Source: Marivivens sp. (GTDB lineage Bacteria; Pseudomonadota; Alphaproteobacteria; Rhodobacterales; Rhodobacteraceae). Taken from it: 48,337 nucleotides of DNA. Each line of letters begins with the position of its first letter. Positions within the stretch are counted from its first letter, which is position 1. Shown here one piece after another: positions 1 to 7,751 of this stretch. The DNA lies in assembly GCA_017643845.1 (NCBI GenBank), contig JAEPMR010000017.1:1572-49908 (forward strand), written 5' to 3'. The notes beneath the pieces are model-generated. The model ran no database searches. It was not told the origin of the DNA and worked only from the letters and a program-made list of their open reading frames with translations. The position numbers and the translations under genes are program-made.

Positions 1-1123
1 CCTCGCCCGCCCGCAGCCTTTCCCGCGCCCGCGCCAGCCAAAAGAGCATGGTTATCAATGGTCCAGCATTGATCTCCCCACTCTCCACCAGTGCCATCGC
101 CGCGTCAAATGGCATGACGTGCAGTCGCAAATCCTCGCCTTCCTCGTCCAGCCCGCCGTTGGTGGCAATATCGCCCTCCAGCGACACAATCCCGAGATAG
201 GCATGATGGAATTCCGTGCTCGCCCCCGGTGAGGGGTAGAACCCTGCGATAAACTCGGTTCGCGCGACCTCCAGCCCCGCTTCCTCATGACACTCTCGGA
301 TCGCACAGGCCTCAGGTGTCTCTCCCGGATCGACCATCCCCGCCACCGGCTCCAGCGTCCACGGCTGGGCGTCGCAGCGCAGAAACGGCCCGACGCGGAA
401 CTGCTCGACCAGAAGCACACGGTCCGTCGCCGGATCATAGGGCAAAAGCAGCGCAGCCTCCGCGCCCTGAAATCCCTCTCGGCTCAGAACACCACTGTCG
501 CCCCCGTCAAATTGCCGATGCCGCAACTGCACCGAGCGATATTTGAAGAAACTCCCCGCAACAGGCGCCTCTGCGACAATCTCCGCATCACCCGGCTGCA
601 TCGCCCGCCGTATCTCCGTCGGTGCCGCCTCGGTCGCGCCGCGGTGTTTCGCTTCGGCACGGTGGCGCATCATTCGCCATTCGCGGCGCAGGCTTTCGGC
701 GTCGGGTCGCGGGTCATGTGCCGCCAGCTCCCGTGCCAGATGCAATGTCACCGACCCATCCGCGTTGATCCACTCATCCAAAGACCAAGGCGTCGAACTT
801 GGCCGCACCTCGCGGGGTGGAAAAAAACACACGGCCGCCTCGCGCCCGGCGTCGGTCTCCACATTGACCATCACAGGAACATAGCCAAACGGCACTTCGT
901 AATCGGTGAGCCGCGCGAGCGCCGCTTCCCCGATCCCGCGCCACAATGTTCCATGCGCCAGATGCCCCTCCGCCCGTGTGATCACCGGCAGGATGCCGCC
1001 CTCCTCGCGGTAGACGGCATGATCCCTGAGCCGCGCCTCGGCCGCCCGCCCGTGCGCACCGCCCGCCACCAGCGCCATCAAGGGCGGATGGCGCAGCGTC
1101 CCATAGACAAATACCGAACTCAC
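1..1123 (-). CDS. trgB: TrgB-like fusion: gamma-glutamylcyclotransferase-like domain plus Nudix hydrolase (3' end cut by window)
   Basis: 374 codons are visible and no stop is reached before the window edge. Residues 1-110 look like an AIG2/GGCT-type fold (FVYGTL at 5-10). Residues about 225-360 are a Nudix hydrolase of the ADP-ribose pyrophosphatase type: the Nudix box at 262-284 has G262, E268, R276-E277, E280-E281 and G283 in canonical spacing. The start is GTG at 1123, overlapping the trgA stop as GTGA, so the two genes are translationally coupled. In Rhodobacter sphaeroides trgAB was linked to high-level tellurite resistance; the enzymatic substrate is not established by this sequence. 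The name rests on the two-domain architecture plus the adjacent trgA. The stop is probably just outside the window, because the C-terminal Nudix helix is already complete. Confidence 0.85.
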   Translation of the reverse strand, partial: MSSVFVYGTLRHPPLMALVAGGAHGRAAEARLRDHAVYREEGGILPVITRAEGHLAHGTLWRGIGEAALARLTDYEVPFGYVPVMVNVETDAGREAAVCFFPPREVRPSSTPWSLDEWINADGSVTLHLARELAAHDPRPDAESLRREWRMMRHRAEAKHRGATEAAPTEIRRAMQPGDAEIVAEAPVAGSFFKYRSVQLRHRQFDGGDSGVLSREGFQGAEAALLLPYDPATDRVLLVEQFRVGPFLRCDAQPWTLEPVAGMVDPGETPEACAIRECHEEAGLEVARTEFIAGFYPSPGASTEFHHAYLGIVSLEGDIATNGGLDEEGEDLRLHVMPFDAAMALVESGEINAGPLITMLFWLARARERLRAGE

Positions 1124-1560
1124 GGAAGGCGTTGCCCGATGAAATCCGTCACCAGCGCCGCCATCAGCGCACCCACGACCAGCGTGCCGATGGTCACGGG
1201 CGTAGCCCCTTCCACCACCGATTCCATTCCCAGATTGAAAATATCCGTCACCGCTTCCAACGCGCCCTTATAGCGCTTGTCGAGCGAGCGCTCGATCATC
1301 TCCAGAAAGCTCCAGACAAACGCGAACCAGAACACCAGTGCTACGCCGGCCGTTATCCCGTAGCCAATCGCCGCCGGATACCCGCGTCCTGCGCGGCTAC
1401 CGGCAATGATCCAGCCGACCAAAACGCCGATCACCCCGTTCGACAGCGTGAAGGTCAGCGTCAGCCCTTCCTCTTCGAAAACGGGTCGCAATAGCTCTGA
1501 AAGATACAGCGCCAAAGCACCGTAGGTTATGGCCCCCGCGAGCCGCCCAGCCGTTGGCAT
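1120..1560 (-). CDS. trgA: TrgA family membrane protein
   Basis: A 146-residue protein with about four hydrophobic segments (near residues 5-20, 27-45, 50-75 and 120-140) and a short charged stretch ERSLDKRYKG between the third and fourth. It matches my recollection of the TrgA family, found beside trgB and linked to tellurite tolerance in Rhodobacter; the molecular function is unknown. The start ATG at 1560 follows a purine-rich GAGGGAGAG ribosome site. A longer in-frame reading upstream (to 1758) overlaps the end of cfa and is not needed. The stop overlaps the trgB start by four bases. The gene lies 107 bp after cfa on the same strand, consistent with one transcript phr-cfa-trgA-trgB. Confidence 0.82.
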   Translation of the reverse strand: MPTAGRLAGAITYGALALYLSELLRPVFEEEGLTLTFTLSNGVIGVLVGWIIAGSRAGRGYPAAIGYGITAGVALVFWFAFVWSFLEMIERSLDKRYKGALEAVTDIFNLGMESVVEGATPVTIGTLVVGALMAALVTDFIGQRLP

Positions 1561-1667
1561 CTCATGCTCTCCCTCATTGGCCGCTCCACTTGCGGCTTTG
1601 CGACAGGATGGGCCAAGCCGCCCAGCCGCGCAAGCCCCGCCTGCGTTCGCGCCGAGAGAGCAAGCTC

Positions 1668-2879
1668 CTAGTTTGAGGGCCGTGCCACCGTCACCTGCGT
1701 CACATCGCAGTTGCCAGACCGGAACGTGCCCGCACATGAGGTCAGATAGAAATTCCACATCCGGCGGAACCGGTCGTCAAACCCCAGCTGGGCCACATCG
1801 TCCCATTTGTCGTTAAAGGTCTCGTACCACCGGCGCAGTGTCTGGCTGTAGCTGTCCCCGAACTCGATGGATTTCACATAATCCAGTCCGGCGCGCTCGA
1901 TCTCCGCCCGCAGCACCTTCGGTGCCGGCAGCATCCCGCCCGGGAAGATATATTTCTGAATGAAATCAACGCCCTTTCGATAGGTCTCCCAGCGGGCATC
2001 CTGCACGGTGATGATCTGGAGCGTCGCCCGCTTGCCGGGTTTCAGGCGCTCGCGCACCGTGTCGAAATAGGTGGGCCAGTATTTCTCGCCCACAGCCTCG
2101 AACATCTCGATCGACGCGATCCCGTCATAGGTGCCGGTCTCATCGCGATAGTCCTGCATCTTGAATGTGACACGATCCGAAAGACCAGCTTTTTCAATGC
2201 GTTCCACGGCGTATTTAAACTGCTCTTTGGAAATCGTCAGACATGTCACCTTCATCCCGCGCTCTTTTGCGGCATATTCGGCAAATCCGCCCCAGCCACA
2301 GCCGATCTCCAGAATATGATCGCCCGGCTGAGCGCCCATCTGGTCGATCATACTGGCATATTTCTGCGTCTGCGCTTTTTCGAGGCTTTCCTGACCTGTC
2401 TCGAACTTCGCGCTGGAATAGGTCATCGTTTCATCGAGCCACAGACCATAGAAATCATTGCCCAGATCATAGTGGTACGAGATATTCTTCTTCGCCTGCC
2501 GTTTGCTGTTCGATTGCAGCCAGAACCGCAGCCGCTCATAGGCGCGCACCAGAAACTGCCCCGGAAAGCCGTCATACATATGCTCGGCATCGTCATGCAC
2601 CAGATCCATAAAAGCCATCAGATCAGGCGTGGACCACCAGCCGTCCATATAGGCCTCGCAAAACCCCAGATCACCTTCCCGCACGGTGCGGGCAAACAGG
2701 TCGGGGTTATGCACTTGGATCTCGGCCACATAGCCCGGTTCCTTGCCCTCGGCGCGGAAATGGCGACCATCGGGCAGGATAATATCGACGCGACCGCGCT
2801 TTAGCTCTCCGATAATATCAAAGACAGGCGCGAAGTATCGCGGCAAATTCGATTGCCCTTTGGTGGTCGTCAGGATCAT
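1668..2879 (-). CDS. cfaA: Cyclopropane-fatty-acyl-phospholipid synthase family protein
   Basis: 403 residues. It transfers a methyl(ene) group from S-adenosylmethionine to unsaturated acyl chains of membrane phospholipids. Visible signatures: SAM-binding glycine motif LEIGCGWGG at about 190-198, the CFA-type stretch YHYDLGNDFY at 135-144, and acidic loop IEMFEAVG downstream. Length is close to the bacterial family norm (380-420). The chosen ATG at 2879 is preceded by a strong AGGGGGG ribosome site; an upstream in-frame ATG (2930) has none. It sits 111 bp downstream of the photolyase gene. In R. sphaeroides a photolyase-cfa pair belongs to the RpoE/ChrR singlet-oxygen response; that this copy is controlled the same way is inference. 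Confidence 0.9.
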   Translation of the reverse strand: MILTTTKGQSNLPRYFAPVFDIIGELKRGRVDIILPDGRHFRAEGKEPGYVAEIQVHNPDLFARTVREGDLGFCEAYMDGWWSTPDLMAFMDLVHDDAEHMYDGFPGQFLVRAYERLRFWLQSNSKRQAKKNISYHYDLGNDFYGLWLDETMTYSSAKFETGQESLEKAQTQKYASMIDQMGAQPGDHILEIGCGWGGFAEYAAKERGMKVTCLTISKEQFKYAVERIEKAGLSDRVTFKMQDYRDETGTYDGIASIEMFEAVGEKYWPTYFDTVRERLKPGKRATLQIITVQDARWETYRKGVDFIQKYIFPGGMLPAPKVLRAEIERAGLDYVKSIEFGDSYSQTLRRWYETFNDKWDDVAQLGFDDRFRRMWNFYLTSCAGTFRSGNCDVTQVTVARPSN

Positions 2880-2931
2880 AGTCCCCCCTACAGGTCTTGC
2901 ATGCCCCGGGTTGGCCCCGAGTGTCGCCAAT

Positions 2932-2959
2932 ATTTTAATACGACGATCAAAGATGTCAC
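2932..2959 (-). promoter_or_regulatory. Possible housekeeping-type promoter for cfaA
   Basis: On the minus strand GTGACA (2959-2954) and TAAAAT (2937-2932) are separated by 16 bp and lie 53 bp upstream of the cfa start. This AT-rich patch stands out in an otherwise GC-rich gap. It would allow cfa-trgAB to be transcribed independently of phr. Match by eye only. Confidence 0.35.
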
Positions 2960-2990
2960 GAATTTCATGAACGTCCCGTCCAGCAGTGAC

Positions 2991-4365
2991 CTAGAAGTCG
3001 CGGTTTTCATACGCAGAAAGCGCAATCCGGCGGCCCTCTTCCGCACTTACAACAGGCGCAAACGGATAGGCCTCATCCGCGCTCAAGCGCCAGGATTTCG
3101 GTGCCGCTCGGAAGAAATCTTGCGCCGTGCTGCTGGCGTTCCGTGCCGTTTCTGCAATCCACATCCGCTGGTATTCGCCCTTGGGGTCGAATTTCTTGAG
3201 CTGGGTCTCGGGGTTGAATACGCGGAAATAGGGCGCGGCATCCGGCCCGCATCCCGCCGCCCACTGCCAGCCCATCGCGTTTGAGGCCGGATCCCAGTCG
3301 ATCAGGCACTCGGCAAACCACGCCTGCCCGATCCGCCAGTCCGTCATCAGGTGCTTGGTAAGGTAGGAGGCCACGATCATCCGTCCGCGGTTGTGCATCC
3401 GCCCCGTCACATACATCTCCCGCATCGCCGCATCGACGAAAGCCATGCCCGTCCGCCCTTGCTTCCACAGGCGAACAACATCGCTGTCGCCATCGCGCGA
3501 CCACGGAAACCCTTCCCATTCCGCCCGCCAGCAGCGCGTCGTGATTTCCGGCGTGTGGTGGATCAGGTGATAGGCGAACTCGCGCCAGACCAATTCTTTA
3601 AGGAAGGTTTCAGCCCCCGCAGCCCCTTCCTGCATCGCCCGCTGGCCCGCATGCCAGCACTGATGTGGGGAAATCTCTCCCCAAGCGAGGTTTTCTGACA
3701 GTCCCGATGTCCCGTCCACCGCAGGCAAATCGCGCGCCGCATCGTAGCGTGCGATCTTTTCGTCGATAAACCGCGCCAGCCGCTCCCGCGCGGCTTGCTC
3801 GCCCACCACCATATGCCCTCTGAGCACATCCGCGCCGCTCCGCATGGCGGCTTCCATCGTCCAGTCAGCCAGCGCATCGCTCTCAGGCCATGTCTGCGGG
3901 CCAGTAATCCGTCCCGGCTCCGGCAGAGGTGCCTCCACCTCGCGGGTTCGCACGGATTTCCAGAACGGCGTGTAAACCTTGTAAAACCCGCCCGTCCCGG
4001 TCTCCACTGTCCACGGCTCGAACATGAGATGTCCGCCAAAGGAGCGCGCATCGACACCGGCGTCCTTCAGCGCCGCCTTCACCGCACGATCCCGTGCCAC
4101 GGCTTCGGGATCATAGCAGCGTGTCCACCACACTGCGCCCGAGCCGGTCTCCGCGATCAGCGTCTGCAAGACCTCCAGTGCCTTGCCCGCCGACGCCCGC
4201 TCCAATCCGCATTTTCGGCGCAGCCCCCAGTGCCTCCACGCTCTCGTCATGGATGAAGACCGGGATCACTGGCCGCCCTGTCTCACATGCCGCGGTGAGC
4301 GCCGGATGATCTGCCAGCCGCAAATCGCGCCGGAACCACAGAAGTGTCGGAGATGTATCTGCCAT
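2991..4365 (-). pseudogene. phr: Deoxyribodipyrimidine photolyase (class I), frameshifted near the 5' end
   Basis: The N-terminus (ATG at 4365, ribosome site GAGGGGC) reads MADTSPTLLWFRRDLRL and continues to GAAPKMRIG near 4208. The rest of the protein, from RASAGKALEVL near 4200 to the stop at 2991, is in another frame. Compared with class I CPD photolyases, about 15-20 residues of the antenna domain between these points are missing, so this is an out-of-frame deletion rather than a one-base slip. The downstream part is intact: GGHLLFEPW-like region, the FAD-domain segment GRMHNRGRM, and the NAMGWQWAAGCGPDAAPYF block. As given, no full-length photolyase can be made. Either the gene is inactivated or the sequence is wrong here. 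It is the first gene of the phr-cfa-trgAB block. Confidence 0.85.
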
Positions 4366-4375
4366 ATGCCCCTCG

Positions 4376-4402
4376 TCTTTCGCCATTAGCTAGCACGGAT
4401 CA
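4376..4402 (-). promoter_or_regulatory. Candidate RpoE/ChrR-type promoter upstream of phr
   Basis: The minus strand carries TGATCC (4402-4397), the -35 element of the Rhodobacter RpoE consensus, followed after 16 bp by AAAGA (4380-4376), a partial match to the TAAGA -10 element. Transcription would then begin only a few bases before the ATG at 4365. The -10 match and spacing are imperfect. Confidence 0.3.
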
Positions 4403-4424
4403 CTCAGGGGCAAGACCCGCACAT

Positions 4425-4460
4425 AAAAAAGCCCCCGCCACTCACCTTGGCGGGGGCTTT
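4425..4460 (-). terminator. Rho-independent terminator of the BCCT transporter gene
   Basis: Nine-base stem GCCCCCGCC (4431-4439) pairing with GGCGGGGGC (4449-4457), extended by A/T pairs, nine-base loop. On the minus strand it ends in a run of six T (4430-4425). It lies 22 bp after the transporter stop. Confidence 0.9.
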
Positions 4461-4481
4461 CAGGAGCTGTGGCAGTCCGCG

Positions 4482-6131
4482 TTACCCGCGTTCGGCCTGC
4501 AGCCCTTTCCAGATCGCCCAGCACATCAAGAGCAGGACGATGGTGAACGGCAGGCCTGTCGAAATCACCATCGCCTGCAACGAGCCAAGCCCGCCGCCGA
4601 TCAACAGCGCAATCGCGACGAGGCCCTCGAATGTGCACCAGAACACCCGCTGCGGCACCGGCGCATCAACCTTGCCGCCTGCCGTAATCGTATCGATCAC
4701 GAGGCTGCCCGAGTCCGATGAGGTGACGAAGAACACGATCACCAGAATGATCCCGATGGTCGACGTAATCGCAGTCAGCGGCAGGCTTTCCAGCATCGCA
4801 AAGAGCGACAGTTCCGGCTTGTAGGCGTCAATCACATTGGCCTTCACCAGCGATGTTTCAGGATTGGCGATCATGTCGTTGATTGCCGTGCCGCCGAAAA
4901 CGGCCATCCAGAATACACAGACAAGGCTCGGAATGATCAATACGCAGGTGACGAACTCGCGCACCGTCCGCCCGCGGCTGACCCGCGCGATGAACATGCC
5001 CACAAACGGTGACCAGCTGATCCACCACGCCCAGTAGAACGCGGTCCAGCCCTCGCGGTAGCCGTCATCGGTGCGGCCGAACGGGTTCGACAGCGGGACA
5101 ACTTCCCGCGCATAGGCACCCAGCCCCGCCACGAAATCCGCCAGAATGCCACCGGCACCGGCTGCAAACAGCACAAAGAGCAGGAGCAGCGTCGCGATGA
5201 CCATATTTATTTCGGAGAGCACCTTCACCCCGCCATCAAGCCCGCGCAGCACCGACACCAGCGCAATCGCGGTAATGCCGATGATCAGGATGACCTGAAC
5301 AGTGATGTTGTTGGGAATGCCATAGACAAATTCCAGACCGGCATTCGCCTGCTGCGCCCCGATCCCCAGCGAAGTGGCAAGGCCAAAGAGCGTCGCGAAC
5401 ACAGCCAGCGTATCGATGATATGGCCCCACCAGCCCCAGACACGATCCCCGAGGATCGGATAAAAGGCCGACCGGATCGAAAGCGGCAATCCCTTGTTAT
5501 AGGTGAACAGCGCCAGTGACAGCGCCACCACCGCATAGATCGCCCACGGATGCAGCGCCCAGTGGTAAGAGGTCGCCGCCAGTGCCATACGCCGCGCTTC
5601 CTCGACATTCGCGGCGATCAGCGCGCCGTCCTCGCCAAACGGCCGGACAGCTCCGAGCGGCTCGTCACCCCAAGGCGTTCCGAAATAATAGGCCGGTTCC
5701 AGCACGCCAAAGAACATCAGCCCGATGCCCATACCGGCGGCAAACAGCATGGCAAACCAGCCCAGATAGCCGTAGTCGGGCCGCGCATCCGCGCCGCCCA
5801 GCCGGATCGAGCCCACAGGCGTCACGATCAGCAGCAGGCAGAACAGAACAAAGACATTCGCCGCCATCAAGAACAGCCAGTCAAACGTGCTGGTCAACGT
5901 CGGCCGCAGCCAGCCAAAGAAACTTGCCGCCTGATCCGGCGCCAGCAGCGCGTAGATCACGAAGGCGACGACAGACAGACCGGAAATCAGAAAGACCGGA
6001 TTGTGAATGTCGAGCGGGATCGGTCCCACCGTGGTTTCAATATTGTCCTGACCGATCTCGTAATCGGTCTCGATGAGGTCCGAAGCCCCTTCCGGCTCGG
6101 GAATCCCCTGATTGTTGGATGTATCGGCCAT
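4482..6131 (-). CDS. BCCT family betaine/carnitine/choline transporter
   Basis: 549 residues, about twelve transmembrane helices; sodium- or proton-coupled uptake of a quaternary ammonium osmolyte. The family signature region is clear: WWISWSPFVGMFIARVSRG in the eighth-helix area, and GMGIGLMFFGVLEP, the glycine-rich first-repeat motif. ATG at 6131 follows AGGAGGGGCC; the in-frame extension upstream to 6290 runs into the usp gene and is rejected. The substrate (glycine betaine, choline, carnitine) cannot be told from sequence by eye. The short N-terminal tail (about 45 residues, acidic) and very short C-terminus argue against a BetT-like long osmosensory tail. It is preceded by a universal stress gene on the same strand and closed by a terminator. 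Confidence 0.92.
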   Translation of the reverse strand: MADTSNNQGIPEPEGASDLIETDYEIGQDNIETTVGPIPLDIHNPVFLISGLSVVAFVIYALLAPDQAASFFGWLRPTLTSTFDWLFLMAANVFVLFCLLLIVTPVGSIRLGGADARPDYGYLGWFAMLFAAGMGIGLMFFGVLEPAYYFGTPWGDEPLGAVRPFGEDGALIAANVEEARRMALAATSYHWALHPWAIYAVVALSLALFTYNKGLPLSIRSAFYPILGDRVWGWWGHIIDTLAVFATLFGLATSLGIGAQQANAGLEFVYGIPNNITVQVILIIGITAIALVSVLRGLDGGVKVLSEINMVIATLLLLFVLFAAGAGGILADFVAGLGAYAREVVPLSNPFGRTDDGYREGWTAFYWAWWISWSPFVGMFIARVSRGRTVREFVTCVLIIPSLVCVFWMAVFGGTAINDMIANPETSLVKANVIDAYKPELSLFAMLESLPLTAITSTIGIILVIVFFVTSSDSGSLVIDTITAGGKVDAPVPQRVFWCTFEGLVAIALLIGGGLGSLQAMVISTGLPFTIVLLLMCWAIWKGLQAERG

Positions 6132-6213
6132 AGGATGGCCCCTCCTGTATCTTGTTGCATGTCTCGCAGGCCGTGCGTTCCGGCTTGCGGTCTTTTTGGC
6201 TCGAATGGCGGCG

Positions 6214-6633
6214 TCAGGATGCCCTGACGAGGAACACCGAAGCAGCCGAATGGCTCGCCAGACGCCCGCCATGGCTCGGCCACAGCGCATCGGAAATGTT
6301 CGGAATATGGCTTGCCATCACCACCAGATCGGCACCCACATCGGCTACCGCCTGAACCAGCGCATCGTCCATATCAATCGCCGGATCATGGGTGACCACC
6401 GCATGACCACTGGCTTTCTGACCGGAAAGCGCCCCTTGGTTTTGCGCAAACGCGCTCAGTTTTTCGGCATATTCCGCCGGATTGTGCGCCACCTTGCCGG
6501 GGGCAGAGGCCGTAACCCCCACATAACATAGCTCGCAGTCATAGGCTTTCGCGAGATCTGCCGCGACCGTCAGGGCCGCTGTCAGCTTGTCCGCATGTCC
6601 CAAATCTATCGGAACCATGATCTTGCTGAACAT
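6214..6633 (-). CDS. Universal stress protein (UspA family)
   Basis: 139 residues, a single Usp domain: MVPIDLGHADK at the N-terminus, DLVVMASH near residue 105, and a final beta-strand VFLVRAS. The nucleotide-binding consensus G-2x-G-9x-G(S/T) of ATP-binding members is degenerate: MASHIPNISDALWPSHGG lacks the first glycine pair, so it may be a UspA-type protein that does not bind ATP. Ribosome site AGGAGGGAAGA precedes the ATG. It lies 82 bp upstream of the BCCT transporter, probably co-transcribed, which suggests a regulatory link like the TeaD Usp with the Tea ectoine transporter of Halomonas (analogy only). Confidence 0.88.
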   Translation of the reverse strand: MFSKIMVPIDLGHADKLTAALTVAADLAKAYDCELCYVGVTASAPGKVAHNPAEYAEKLSAFAQNQGALSGQKASGHAVVTHDPAIDMDDALVQAVADVGADLVVMASHIPNISDALWPSHGGRLASHSAASVFLVRAS

Positions 6634-6954
6634 TCTTCCCTCCTATCTGGCACTTTTAGTTGGTATTTCAGATGGTTACCGAAATACCCCGTGCCGTTTT
6701 ATGGGCATCGAAAACCGGACCTTGGCCCCCGATGTAACCGCAGGCTAACAGCCCAAAGGATCAAAGAGCAACCACAGGAGGTATTTTTATACCCAAAAAC
6801 GACATAACACTTGTCGCTTTTGGAATGTGAATTGTCCGATTGGGGCCTTCTCCAACTGCTGTCATCCGGCGTCCAAAGCGCCGTTCGCCATTTGCGTGTC
6901 TGTTTGATCCGGTGTCATGTGTTGAAGCGTATAACGCTGTAAAAGGAGACACCA
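6634..6954 (+). other. Divergent intergenic region usp / DUF4345
   Basis: 321 bp without a convincing gene; it must hold the promoters of two divergent genes. Before the DUF4345 start there is TATAAC at 6930-6935 and, 19 bp further upstream, TGATCC (6905-6910), resembling an RpoE -35 element but with poor spacing. A strong AAGGAG ribosome site precedes the plus-strand ATG. Nothing else is evident. Confidence 0.5.
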
Positions 6955-7326
6955 ATGGACATGCTCAATCCCTTCCTAGCACTTCTCAGCATTGGGTTGG
7001 GGATCTACGGCTGGCTCTTTCCCCGCTACACGATGGCGGTGCTCGATCTGCGGGCGGGTCACTCCGGCATGGGCCCCTCGGAGATCCGCGCCAGCGCGGG
7101 TGCGCTGTTTGTGGGCATGGGGATCGGGGCGCTTCTGATTGGAACGCAATCGGCCTACGCCATGCTCGGTGCTTGCTGGGCAGGCGCGGCGCTCGGGCGC
7201 GCCACCTCACTCGCCCTCGATGGTCAGACGGGCAAGAAATGGGTCTTCTTCCTTGTCGAAGCAGCCGTCGGCGCACTTGCCCTCTGGATCAATCTCGGCG
7301 CGCCTTCCCGCCCTCTGCCGGTCTGA
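6955..7326 (+). CDS. DUF4345-like small integral membrane protein
   Basis: 123 residues, four predicted transmembrane helices (about 3-20, 43-63, 68-85, 97-115), with a short conserved-looking loop RAGHSGMGPSEIRASAGALF between helices 1 and 2. This pattern fits the DUF4345 family of small proteobacterial membrane proteins, for which no function is known to me. Start chosen at 6955 because AAAAGGAG lies six bases upstream; an ATG two codons later is less well placed. Stands alone between usp and ssrA. Confidence 0.75.
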   Translation: MDMLNPFLALLSIGLGIYGWLFPRYTMAVLDLRAGHSGMGPSEIRASAGALFVGMGIGALLIGTQSAYAMLGACWAGAALGRATSLALDGQTGKKWVFFLVEAAVGALALWINLGAPSRPLPV

Positions 7327-7617
7327 CGGGCGCGTTACAGGCTCGGTATCGTTACAGCATATCGATCACGCGGCTCTCTTTCGGGCGCACGCGCGGGACC
7401 GAGGCCATAGGCCGCCGCGCATCGCCGGGCCGCCCCCCGGCACGGCGATTTGACTGCCGCAAGCGCAATGATCTGATCTCTTTCGGATGTGGGAACATAA
7501 AGCGCTGCCGTTTAAACGCCCACTCGCCGCACCGCGGCCCGCCGATGCACGGCTTGTGCAAGGGTCGTCCTGTGCTGACTTTCCGACCACAATAGCCGCA
7601 CCCATTTCTCCCATTCC
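7327..7617. other. Region between DUF4345 and the ssrA regulatory area
   Basis: About 290 bp with no recognised gene. A minus-strand reading frame runs through it (7352-7678, 108 codons from an ATG inside the TGTGCAT repeats) and contains a Cys-rich patch CGYCG, then two more Cys; it has no ribosome site and no family I recognise. A short GC-rich inverted repeat (GCCGGGCCGCCCCCCGGC) lies near 7426-7442. Confidence 0.4.
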
Positions 7618-7632
7618 TTAACCCTTCTTTAA
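7618..7632. promoter_or_regulatory. CtrA-type box TTAA-N7-TTAA
   Basis: TTAA at 7618-7621 and TTAA at 7629-7632 are separated by exactly seven bases (CCCTTCT), the spacing bound by the alphaproteobacterial master regulator CtrA. It lies about 120 bp upstream of the predicted ssrA start. Chance matches occur, so binding is unproven. Confidence 0.45.
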
Positions 7633-7650
7633 TCTTTCTGCGGGTGCGAT

Positions 7651-7690
7651 ATGCATAGGATGTGCATGGATTGTGCATCACTTGTGCATT
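7651..7690. repeat. Four tandem TGTGCAT-type repeats phased at 11 bp
   Basis: GCAT cores start at 7653, 7664, 7675 and 7686, each exactly 11 bp apart. Three of the four units read TGTGCAT and two TTGTGCAT; the first is ATGCAT. The regular, near-helical spacing places all copies on one face of DNA, as in operator arrays. The array ends 28 bp before the ssrA -35 element. Confidence 0.7.
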
Positions 7691-7717
7691 GGCCCCGACC
7701 GCTGAGCAGATCGCCCC

Positions 7718-7746
7718 TTGAGCCGCCCCCGAACCCTCCCTATATT
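7718..7746 (+). promoter_or_regulatory. ssrA promoter
   Basis: TTGAGC (7718-7723) and TATATT (7741-7746) with a 17-bp spacer, a good sigma-70-type promoter. Predicted transcription start near 7752, immediately before the acceptor-RNA segment of the permuted tmRNA. Confidence 0.65.
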
Positions 7747-7751
7747 GGGAG

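Noticed and set aside
4111-4365. N-terminal photolyase fragment as an independent small gene
   Set aside because: Its first 50 residues are plainly the photolyase N-terminus, and the remainder is out-of-frame sequence.
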